In this document: positions 16,767 to 24,423 of the stretch, piece by piece
How positions within the stretch are numbered: the first letter of the stretch is position 1
Layout: each line of letters opens with the position of its first letter
Assembly (NCBI GenBank): GCA_963748925.1
Contig: CAVVKG010000005.1
Location: forward strand, 1-64,000
Reading direction: 5' to 3'
Source of the DNA: Cryomorpha sp963748925
GTDB taxonomy: Bacteria > Bacteroidota > Bacteroidia > Flavobacteriales_D > Cryomorphaceae
Length of the DNA stretch: 64,000 nucleotides
Position numbers and translations under genes: made by a program
Notes under the pieces: model-generated
Databases searched by the model: none
What the model was told of the DNA's origin: nothing
The model's input: the letters and a program-made list of their open reading frames with translations, nothing else

Positions 16767-17671
16767 ATATTAGTCGTATCCATATCGTTTTAGTGTTGCT
16801 CTGTTTGAGCATCGGAATTCCATTCGCGGAAGCGCAACAGGCAATACAGGTTGTGAGCACTACGCAAAAGGAAAACTACGCGTGGAACGAAAGATCGCGG
16901 CTTTTTATAAATGGTGAGCAGGCGGATATTGAGCTAATTACTTACAGCGGCAGCACTTTGAAATGCGAAATTGTTAGAGCCTCGCGTCACAGTAGCAAGG
17001 AGCAGGCAGAACAAGACCTGAAGAAACTAAAACTGCTGGCAGATCAATCGGGAAGGACCATTACGCTGCGCAATTATGTGGAGCTTTCAGGATCTGACGA
17101 ACGCCCCGAGTCGAAGTTAAAAACGACCTACAAAATTCTCGTTCCCGAAAATGCCAAAGGGGAAATTGAAATTTGGAATTATTTCGGGACGGTAACAGCT
17201 AGCGGACTCTCAACTGATCTGGAGGTAAAACTTGAGTTTACAAATCTGAATTTAACCAACTTTTCCGGAATTGGCGAACTGGAAATGAAGTATGGTGAAG
17301 CGACGCTTAAAAACACAAGCGGCACCGTTGAGATGAACACCAACAGAACCAATCTAACCATCGAAAACCTTACCGGAAGTGCCACCATTGAATCAACATT
17401 TGCCGAGTTGAGACTTTTAAAAATAAGTCGAGCTGCTCACCTTTCCATAGATGCTGAAAAGAGCGAGGTATTTATTGACATTCCAGCTAAAGCCGAGATG
17501 GCTTATGTGATAAAAACCAAAAATGTTGAAGTAAATCACCTTTCAAATAAGGAGCTGGAAATGCTGAGTGAGCCGGATGGCAGTCACCGCTACAATTATA
17601 AGGCAGCGGTAGGAAGCGCTACCGCCGAAATAAACTTGAATACAGGAACGCTAAATTACATTGTGCAATGA
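16763..17671 (+). CDS. Secreted DUF4097-like putative adhesin
   Basis: A 302-residue exported protein starting with GTG at 16763, overlapping the stop of the previous gene by four bases. A signal peptide (residues 1-25, ending FAEAQ) is followed by about 275 residues rich in short beta strands with repeated N/G turns: IEIWNYFGTVTASGL, LEVKLEFTNLNLTNFSG, ELEMKYGEATLKNTSG, TVEMNTNRTNLTIENL. That regular right-handed beta-helix-like pattern is that of the DUF4097 (putative adhesin) family. In Bacteroidota such proteins often sit next to ECF sigma/anti-sigma pairs. It likely stays in the periplasm or on the outer membrane. Ligand unknown. Confidence 0.75.
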   Translation: MNISRIHIVLVLLCLSIGIPFAEAQQAIQVVSTTQKENYAWNERSRLFINGEQADIELITYSGSTLKCEIVRASRHSSKEQAEQDLKKLKLLADQSGRTITLRNYVELSGSDERPESKLKTTYKILVPENAKGEIEIWNYFGTVTASGLSTDLEVKLEFTNLNLTNFSGIGELEMKYGEATLKNTSGTVEMNTNRTNLTIENLTGSATIESTFAELRLLKISRAAHLSIDAEKSEVFIDIPAKAEMAYVIKTKNVEVNHLSNKELEMLSEPDGSHRYNYKAAVGSATAEINLNTGTLNYIVQ

Positions 17672-18837
17672 GTGGAACAAAAAGATATTATGGCGTTTTT
17701 ATTGCGTTTTTGGTTTTTGGCCTGATGCTTCCTCAAAAGACTTTAGCTCAAACCGACACCACCGGAACAGCCGCAAAAACAGATTCGATAATCCAATACC
17801 TCACCCCGCTTGAATATGCATTTATGATGCATGAGGAAACGAAGTTTATGCTGCGAGTGCCTATTATAGGAATTGGAGCCGAAGTGGAGACTCTTCCTTA
17901 TTTGACTCTAATGGGTCAGTTTCATTATCGAAATAATCATATCTCTGATGGATATCAGTTTAACCTGAATGCAGAAATGCATTATTATTATGGAAGCAGG
18001 GAAAAAGGAGTACGCAACATGTCAGGTAACTACATCGCCTTAGGTTATGAGGATCGAGGCATTTTTTCTAAAATTGATGACAAATCTTATTACGCCAGAT
18101 GGGGAATACAGCGTAGATTTATCGATTATGGCTTGATCGACATGGGAGTTAATGTTGGGTACTACTCAGCACCTAGGTACAATTATGACACACAGGGTAT
18201 TCGCAAAGAAAACGGGTTTTTTATTCAGTCCACTGCTCAAGTTGGATTGGGATTGGTGTTTGGTGAAAGTAAACTAATGGATCAAGACAAACTTTGCCCT
18301 GTATTAAAATGCTTTGAAAAAGAATCCTTTTTATTCAAAATAAAAACAACCAATCTATTTACTGCCTACAGATCTGCAAATAACAATTATAATGAAGTTA
18401 TTATCGAACCAGGTCTTGGTATAGAGCAAAAACTTTTTGACTTGCCTTTATCAATTGGTACTGATCTAGGTCTTTTCTATAGTTGGCGAACTGATAACAT
18501 AAATAAGGACAAATATGCTTCTGCGAATTATGGAAGTCTAATCGGCAGGCTTCACGCAAGATATTATTATAACCTCAAGAATAGAGTTAGGAAAGGAAAA
18601 TCTGGTAATGGACTTTCTGCAAACTATATCTCAGGAGGTATCTATGAATTCTTCTCTATAGGAGAGAGTAAGATTAGTTCAGAGTGGACAGGATACTTCT
18701 TAACAACGGGAATTCAACGAACTTTCAGCGATCATTTTTATTTTGATGTTGAAATAGGGTTTGAGCAAAACAGGTACAACTACGATAAGATAAGTCCTGT
18801 TCTCTATGGGAATCTTCAGCTTGGAATAAAGTTCTAA
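17668..18837 (+). CDS. Outer-membrane beta-barrel paralogue 1 of 3
   Basis: A 389-residue exported protein, overlapping the adhesin gene by four bases. Signal peptide at residues 1-27 (ending TLAQ). Then a nearly invariant segment shared with the two next genes (SIIQYLTPLEYAFMMHEETK, about residues 40-59), alternating hydrophobic/aromatic strands through to the end, a CPVLKC pair near residue 210, and a C-terminal aromatic strand (LQLGIKF) as expected for a beta-barrel recognised by the BAM complex. I do not know the family. It is likely an outer-membrane protein under control of the ECF sigma factor. Confidence 0.7.
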   Translation: MSGTKRYYGVFIAFLVFGLMLPQKTLAQTDTTGTAAKTDSIIQYLTPLEYAFMMHEETKFMLRVPIIGIGAEVETLPYLTLMGQFHYRNNHISDGYQFNLNAEMHYYYGSREKGVRNMSGNYIALGYEDRGIFSKIDDKSYYARWGIQRRFIDYGLIDMGVNVGYYSAPRYNYDTQGIRKENGFFIQSTAQVGLGLVFGESKLMDQDKLCPVLKCFEKESFLFKIKTTNLFTAYRSANNNYNEVIIEPGLGIEQKLFDLPLSIGTDLGLFYSWRTDNINKDKYASANYGSLIGRLHARYYYNLKNRVRKGKSGNGLSANYISGGIYEFFSIGESKISSEWTGYFLTTGIQRTFSDHFYFDVEIGFEQNRYNYDKISPVLYGNLQLGIKF

Positions 18838-18839
18838 AA

Positions 18840-20099
18840 ATGAAAAGAACTAATATTTTTAGGAAACTTCACTTAAATGCTGACAAATCAGGGTTTGATT
18901 TATGTATGCAGTCATGGATATTCTTACAAATGAGGAAATATTCTTTTCTTCTATTTCTAGGACTTATTTCGATTTCATTACCATATGCTTCTAATGCACA
19001 AACCGACACCACCGGAACAGACGCAAAGGGAGATTCAATAATCCAATACCTCACCCCACTTGAGTATGCATTTATGATGCATGAGGAGACGAAATTTATG
19101 CTGCGGGTGCCAGTTGTTGGCGTGGGAGCTGAAGTGGAGGTGCTACCCTATTTTACTCTTTTAGGACAATTTTATTTTCGCGATAACCGCATGTTTCATG
19201 ATTACGCTTACACTCTTCATGCAGAAATGCGGTATTTCTATGGGAGCAAAAAAAAGGGAGTGCGAAATATGTCGGGAAATTATTTTGCTATTGGATATGA
19301 GAACCCTACTCTCTTAATCGAATTTCAGAAATCAGGGTTTTACTACGGTCGCTGGGGAATTCAACGCCGATTTCTCGGATATGGGCTTATTGATATGGGT
19401 ATAAATGCAGGTTTCTCTTCAGGCAAAGAATACAGCCCCGATAAAGGCACTACACATGTTCGAAATGGTCTATTTATACAATCAACTGCTCAGGTAGGAC
19501 TGGGATTTGTTTTCGGTAAGCAAAAAACGTTGGATAGAGATAAGCTCTGTCCTGTTCTAAAATGCTATGAAAGCGAAACTTTTTTATTGAAAATTAAAAC
19601 TAACAGTCTTGTTTCGCTCCATGCAGAAAAGGATAAATATAATAACGAGCGACACGAGATTCACATTGAGCCAAAAATTGCGATTGAACAAAAGGTCCTC
19701 GATTTGCCAATATCCATTGGAGGTGATTTAGGCTTAAACTATACATGGTGGGATTTAGGTCAACACACAGGATCAAATATAACAGACACAGGTTTTTTAA
19801 TTGGACGGATTCAGACTCGTTTTTATTATAATTTAAAGAACAGAATTCGCAAAGGAAAAACCGGCAATAGCCTTTCGGCAAATTATCTTTCTGCCGGAAT
19901 ATATCAATCAGCTTGGTTATCGAGTAATTCCTCTGTTGACTATGATTACGGCTATACATTAACCACCGGAATACAGCGAACATTTAGCGAACATTTCTAT
20001 TTTGACGTGGAGCTAGGAGTACAATTAGGTTCATATCCCATATCCAGTATTTACGAGCAATGGGTTTATAGCGACATTCAACTTGGTATAAAGTTCTAA
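18840..20099 (+). CDS. Outer-membrane beta-barrel paralogue 2 of 3
   Basis: A 419-residue paralogue of its two neighbours, starting two bases after the preceding stop. It shares the invariant TPLEYAFMMHEETKFMLR segment, the CPVLKC motif, the LKNRIRKGK-G-N-LSANYLSAG block and the C-terminal aromatic strand (IQLGIKF). The N-terminus has about 30 residues (MKRTNIFRKLHLNADKSGFD and more) before a normal signal peptide beginning MRKYSFLLFLGL. Either translation starts at that internal ATG or the extension is real; a matching extension in paralogue 3, which lacks an internal start, favours the latter. The central strands and loops diverge from the paralogues, in line with surface exposure. Family not recognised. 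Confidence 0.7.
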   Translation: MKRTNIFRKLHLNADKSGFDLCMQSWIFLQMRKYSFLLFLGLISISLPYASNAQTDTTGTDAKGDSIIQYLTPLEYAFMMHEETKFMLRVPVVGVGAEVEVLPYFTLLGQFYFRDNRMFHDYAYTLHAEMRYFYGSKKKGVRNMSGNYFAIGYENPTLLIEFQKSGFYYGRWGIQRRFLGYGLIDMGINAGFSSGKEYSPDKGTTHVRNGLFIQSTAQVGLGFVFGKQKTLDRDKLCPVLKCYESETFLLKIKTNSLVSLHAEKDKYNNERHEIHIEPKIAIEQKVLDLPISIGGDLGLNYTWWDLGQHTGSNITDTGFLIGRIQTRFYYNLKNRIRKGKTGNSLSANYLSAGIYQSAWLSSNSSVDYDYGYTLTTGIQRTFSEHFYFDVELGVQLGSYPISSIYEQWVYSDIQLGIKF

Positions 20100-20101
20100 A
20101 A

Positions 20102-21349
20102 ATGAATAAATTCAATTTTTGTAGGAGACTAATTTTAAATGCTGCCAAAACAGGATTTGACTTCTCTAGTGGATTTTACAGAGTATTCCAACTGAAGAAA
20201 TGTCTATTTCTTCTTCTTATAGTAGCATTTGTATCGACTTTTCTACCCTTTAAATCTTTTGCACAAAACGACACGACTGCGACAGCGGCAAAGACAGATT
20301 CAATAATCCAATATCTAACCCCGCTTGAATATGCATTTATGATGCATGAGGAGACGAAATTTATGCTACGATTCCCTGCTGTTGGCGTGGGAGCCGAAGT
20401 GCAGGTGCTACCCTATTTCACTATAATGGCACAGTCTCAATTTTTAGAAGTTTACTCTAATTATAACTATCGCGAATTCGATTATGGAATTAATTTCATG
20501 AGTGAAGCCAGATGGTATTATGGAAGCAAAAAAAAAGGCGTTCAAAATATGTCTGGAAATTATTTATCTCTTGGTTATGGGTATCAAAACGACTTTAATT
20601 CAAACTCCTCTAATAGATATTATACTAGATGGGGTGTGCAGAGACGGTTTTTAGGATCAGGCTTAATCGATCTTGGTGTAAATATTGGTTATTCGGACGA
20701 TGGTAGATGGATATTTGGCGATAAATCTGTGTTTATTCAGACAACTGGAACAATCGGTCTTGGTATTGTTTTTAATAACGAGAAAGTATTAGATAAAGAC
20801 CGACTGTGCCCGGCGTTAAAGTGCTACGAAGGAGAAACTTTCATGTTGAAGTTTAACACGCTTAATTTATTAGAGTATAATATATATGATCCCAGGAGGG
20901 TAAATGTATTAATTTTAAAGCCACAGGTAGGAGTTGAACAAAAACTATTTAATTCACCATTTTCTATAGGTGTCAACCTGAAACTAGAGACGATAGAAAT
21001 ATTTCGCAATATCAATGAAGCCTTTAAAAATCCCCTTTTTGAATTGGCGGGTCGTGTAAATGCCAGATATTATTATAATCTTAAAAATAGAATTATTGCA
21101 GGAAAAAGCGGCAATGGCTTTTCTGCCAACTACGTATCAGGTGGAGTGTATAGAACTTACAATAGCTGGAATTTAGATAGAAAGCCGTATTTTTATAACG
21201 AGGCTCTTACTCTAACAACAGGTGTCCAGCGCACTTTTAGCAATCATCTCTACTTTGACGTTGAGCTCGGCTTAGCTTATGGCACAAGAGGTGAAGGCAT
21301 TCATAACACTTCACTTTTTGGAGATATGCAAGTTGGTATTAAGTTTTAG
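20102..21349 (+). CDS. Outer-membrane beta-barrel paralogue 3 of 3
   Basis: A 415-residue paralogue, again two bases after the preceding stop and last gene of the operon. It has the same invariant region (SIIQYLTPLEYAFMMHEETK), CPALKC near residue 240, LKNRIIAGKSGNGFSANYVS, and the final aromatic strand (MQVGIKF). The N-terminal extension (MNKFNFCRRLILNAAKTGFD) aligns with that of paralogue 2 and precedes a hydrophobic signal (KKCLFLLLIVAFVSTFLPF, cleavage after SFAQ). Here no ATG, GTG or TTG occurs at the start of the signal, so the extended start is required. It is more divergent in the middle than copies 1 and 2 are from each other. Confidence 0.7.
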   Translation: MNKFNFCRRLILNAAKTGFDFSSGFYRVFQLKKCLFLLLIVAFVSTFLPFKSFAQNDTTATAAKTDSIIQYLTPLEYAFMMHEETKFMLRFPAVGVGAEVQVLPYFTIMAQSQFLEVYSNYNYREFDYGINFMSEARWYYGSKKKGVQNMSGNYLSLGYGYQNDFNSNSSNRYYTRWGVQRRFLGSGLIDLGVNIGYSDDGRWIFGDKSVFIQTTGTIGLGIVFNNEKVLDKDRLCPALKCYEGETFMLKFNTLNLLEYNIYDPRRVNVLILKPQVGVEQKLFNSPFSIGVNLKLETIEIFRNINEAFKNPLFELAGRVNARYYYNLKNRIIAGKSGNGFSANYVSGGVYRTYNSWNLDRKPYFYNEALTLTTGVQRTFSNHLYFDVELGLAYGTRGEGIHNTSLFGDMQVGIKF

Positions 21350-21385
21350 TATATTCTCGCTCGGCGTCTACAATTCTTAATCTTT

Positions 21386-22096
21386 CTATTTCGAAACTAT
21401 TGCTTCAATCTCCCCCAAGGACTCAAAAAGCTGCTCAAAGCTATCAATCACAAAGTAGGTATCCTGAATAACCATATTGTTGTAAGTAGTATTTAGAATC
21501 TTCTCCACATCAAAAGGTAAATGCGTCGGTTCGCTGCTTACGCTGTATTTGGTTTCACCGTGTGATGACATAATACCGGCTCCATAGATTTTCAGGTTTC
21601 CGCTTTCGCGAATAAGGCCAAACTCGATGGTAAACCAATACATGCGTCCTAGTTTTTCTAAAACTTCGGGATTGTCGAGGTGTTGCATCGCGATTTTTGA
21701 AAGTCCGTGGAAAAAGGCGCAAAAAGTCTCATTGCTCAGCAGTGGGACATGGCCAAAGACATCGTGAAACATATCGGGCTCTTCGAGATAATCAAGCTCA
21801 CTCATCTTGCGTAGCCAGGTGGTCGCGCCAAAAGTGCGTCGCTCCAGCTTTGGAAAAAACACTTCTACCGGGATGATATTTGGCACCACATCAATCTTCC
21901 AGCCGGTGTATTCTCCAAGCAGTTTATTTACTTCATCAAAATGTGGAATGCGGTCGCCGGTGAAGTTCACAACTTTAAGGGCATCGAGATATTCCTTAGC
22001 AGCCAGCTTGGGTAATATCTCCATCTGTCGGTCAAATAGCACTTTCCAAACTGCAAAATCTTCGTCGGTATAAGCCGAATATTCTTGAATCATCAT
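21386..22096 (-). CDS. phhA: Phenylalanine 4-monooxygenase
   Basis: A 236-residue aromatic amino-acid hydroxylase, converting phenylalanine to tyrosine with tetrahydropterin, oxygen and non-haem iron. The catalytic core is complete: PDMFHDVFGHVPLL supplies the two iron-binding histidines (near residues 112 and 117) and YWFTIEFGLI the iron-binding glutamate (near 157). The substrate-side block YGAGIMSSHGE is also present. There is no regulatory ACT domain, as usual for bacterial enzymes of about 240-290 residues. Monocistronic, divergent from alkB. A G/C hairpin (CCCGG-CCGGG, about 22114-22132) lies in its 5' region, possibly regulatory or a terminator remnant. Confidence 0.95.
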   Translation of the reverse strand: MMIQEYSAYTDEDFAVWKVLFDRQMEILPKLAAKEYLDALKVVNFTGDRIPHFDEVNKLLGEYTGWKIDVVPNIIPVEVFFPKLERRTFGATTWLRKMSELDYLEEPDMFHDVFGHVPLLSNETFCAFFHGLSKIAMQHLDNPEVLEKLGRMYWFTIEFGLIRESGNLKIYGAGIMSSHGETKYSVSSEPTHLPFDVEKILNTTYNNMVIQDTYFVIDSFEQLFESLGEIEAIVSK

Positions 22097-22293
22097 CTTT
22101 TGTAAAATAAAAAACCCGGGTCAAACGAACCGGGCAGCGTAAAGTAAATATCGATATACCTATCCCCGTCCGAAGTAGTCAGAATAGTAATAAGTATATG
22201 TGTTGTTCATTGTCATTTGAAAATCAAAACTATGAAAGTAATCGGAGTGAAACAATATTTTTCCTATTTTTATTCCAATTCAGCACGGCACCT

Positions 22294-23352
22294 ATGAAGC
22301 ATCTCAAATATACCATGCCTTTTATCCTGCCCATTCTATTCTTCTGCGGATTGGAGTTTGGCCAGTGGATAACCTTCGCTCCGGTTATTTTCGCTTTTGG
22401 GTTTATCCCCAGTCTTGAATTATTTATCAAGCCCAACCAGAAAAATCTCGAAGCCGCGGAAATTGAAATGCGAAGGGAAGACAGGAATTACGATTTTCTA
22501 CTTTACCTCGTTGCACCGGTTATTTACATCTGTATTGTATTTTACCTAAGGGCGCTTAGCCAAATGCCTCTGGAGTTTTACGAGAAAATGGGGCTTACCC
22601 TTTCACTGGGGGTGATTCTCGGTGGGTTGGGAATAAATGTAGCCCACGAACTCGGACACAGAACAAATTCCTTTGAGCAAAACCTGGCCAAACTGCTTTT
22701 GCTTCCAAGCGCCTATATGCATTTCTTTATTGAGCACAACCGTGGACACCATAAAAATGTGAGCACTCCCGACGATCCCGCCTCATCGCGTCGCAACGAA
22801 ATGGTTTATCAGTTTTGGGTTCGCTCAGTAGTATTCAGTTATATCTCTGCCTGGAAAATAGAAAACCAGCGGTTGAGAAGATTAAATCAAAAAGTGTACA
22901 GCCTTAAAAATGAAATGCTCCGCTTTCAGTTTATCCAAATTGCATTTTGGATGCTTATTGGGTTCACCTTCGGAATGGAAATTCTCATTTGGTACACCGG
23001 CGCAGCGATTATTGGCTTCCTTATGCTCGAAACGGTTAATTACATTGAACATTATGGCTTAATGCGGGCTAAAATCACAGAATTCAGATACGAGAAAGTG
23101 CAGCCTACCCACTCATGGAACAGCAACCACGTAATAGGCCGAATCATGCTCTTTGAGCTTTCGCGACACAGCGATCACCACTTTCAGCCTCAGAAGAAAT
23201 ATCAAATACTGGAGCACCACGACCACAGTCCGCAGATGCCCACGGGCTACCCGGGAATGATGTTATTAAGCCTCATCCCTCCTCTCTGGTTTGCCCTAAT
23301 GAACCCGAAAATCAGTAGATCCCGTGCTAATGGAAATATGCAGGTTGCTTAA
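22294..23352 (+). CDS. alkB: Alkane 1-monooxygenase (AlkB-type)
   Basis: A 352-residue membrane-bound non-haem di-iron hydroxylase that oxidises medium or long-chain alkanes at the terminal carbon. The three histidine boxes are seen: HELGH (HELGHRTNSFEQN), HNRGHHKNV and, near the C-terminus, HSDHHFQPQKKYQIL; the extra NYIEHYGL motif of AlkB proteins is present too. Six hydrophobic segments precede and separate them. The ATG at 22294 (MKHLKYTMPFILPILFF) is chosen; a longer frame to 22198 lacks features. No rubredoxin gene is adjacent, so the electron-transfer partners must be elsewhere. Alkane or fatty-acid-like substrate range cannot be told from sequence. Confidence 0.92.
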   Translation: MKHLKYTMPFILPILFFCGLEFGQWITFAPVIFAFGFIPSLELFIKPNQKNLEAAEIEMRREDRNYDFLLYLVAPVIYICIVFYLRALSQMPLEFYEKMGLTLSLGVILGGLGINVAHELGHRTNSFEQNLAKLLLLPSAYMHFFIEHNRGHHKNVSTPDDPASSRRNEMVYQFWVRSVVFSYISAWKIENQRLRRLNQKVYSLKNEMLRFQFIQIAFWMLIGFTFGMEILIWYTGAAIIGFLMLETVNYIEHYGLMRAKITEFRYEKVQPTHSWNSNHVIGRIMLFELSRHSDHHFQPQKKYQILEHHDHSPQMPTGYPGMMLLSLIPPLWFALMNPKISRSRANGNMQVA

Positions 23353-23420
23353 AAAGCATCCTGCTTAAAAGAAATATCTTAGATTCGCTCTATTTTAATA
23401 CAAATCTGCGCATTTAAAGA

Positions 23421-24296
23421 ATGGCCTTTTCTGAAGACGACTATCGGGGAGATATAAGCGGGCTGGACCGAAGCCCTCTACGTAGGAAACTTTTTGTCAT
23501 CATCTTTGGCACCGACACCCGCATGGGCAAGCTCTTTGACCTTGTTTTGCTCGTGCTCATTATCGTCAGCGTACTTGCCGTTATGCTTGAAAGCGTAAGC
23601 TATATCAGGGAAACTTACGGTACTCTTTTACGAATTATTGAATGGGTGGTAACGGTATTCTTTACCATTGAGTATATCGCACGGGTAATTGTAGTAAAAA
23701 AACCTGGGAAGTATATTTTTAGTTGGCTCGGAATGATTGATTTGGTTTCCATCCTACCAACTTACCTCAGCTTTGTCTTTGTAGGGTCTCAAGGTTTAGC
23801 CATTATTAGAGCCTTACGACTTCTTAGGATTTTTAGAATACTTAAGCTCATGCGCTTCGTATCGGAAGCCCAAATTTTGGGAAGAGCACTTGTACTAAGC
23901 CGACATAAAATCACCGTTTTCTTTTTATTCCTTCTTATTCTCGTATTTATTCTGGGTAGTGTCATGTATCTCGTTGAAGGCGGTGAAGGCGGTTTTAACA
24001 GCATTCCACTCAGTATCTACTGGGCCATTGTAACGCTTACAACCGTTGGTTTTGGCGACATCACTCCCACCACAGTTCTTGGCCAGATGATCGCTTCTGT
24101 AATTATGCTTCTTGGTTATTCAATCATCGCCATCCCCACCGGTATTGTTGGAGCTGAGTTATATAAAGGTGTAAGCAAAGAGTCAGATAGCGATCCTAAA
24201 CGTTTATGTGCATCCTGTGGTGCTGAAGGACATAGGCTTGATGCTGATTATTGTAGGAAATGTGGAGAAAAGCTCGATATTTCTGTATCAAAATAA
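23421..24296 (+). CDS. Voltage-gated potassium channel with C-terminal zinc ribbon
   Basis: A 291-residue ion-channel subunit. Six membrane segments: S1-S4 (about residues 35-150) with an S4 that carries regularly spaced arginines (IIRALRLLRIFRILKLMRF), then S5, a pore loop with the potassium filter TLTTVGFGD (about 208-216) and S6 (MIASVIMLLGYSIIAIP). After S6 the C-terminus has a four-cysteine zinc ribbon (CASCG near 265, CRKCG near 280). The tail is unusual for a Kch/KvAP-type channel and may act as a redox- or metal-sensing or assembly module. It likely forms a homotetramer in the inner membrane. Monocistronic between alkB and the HYR protein gene. Confidence 0.9.
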   Translation: MAFSEDDYRGDISGLDRSPLRRKLFVIIFGTDTRMGKLFDLVLLVLIIVSVLAVMLESVSYIRETYGTLLRIIEWVVTVFFTIEYIARVIVVKKPGKYIFSWLGMIDLVSILPTYLSFVFVGSQGLAIIRALRLLRIFRILKLMRFVSEAQILGRALVLSRHKITVFFLFLLILVFILGSVMYLVEGGEGGFNSIPLSIYWAIVTLTTVGFGDITPTTVLGQMIASVIMLLGYSIIAIPTGIVGAELYKGVSKESDSDPKRLCASCGAEGHRLDADYCRKCGEKLDISVSK

Positions 24297-24423
24297 CATT
24301 AACTACGTATGCACTCTACAGAATCCTAATTTTAAAAAATTAATTCTTAATAAGTTTGCTGTGATCTATTATTGAGATTGGTTCCAAACCTTAACTTTGA
24401 TATACTCAGGAAGTATAACCCCG

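Noticed and set aside
22097..22197. A riboswitch or attenuator in front of phhA
   Set aside because: Only one short CCCGG hairpin is visible; no conserved riboswitch core or leader peptide could be found.
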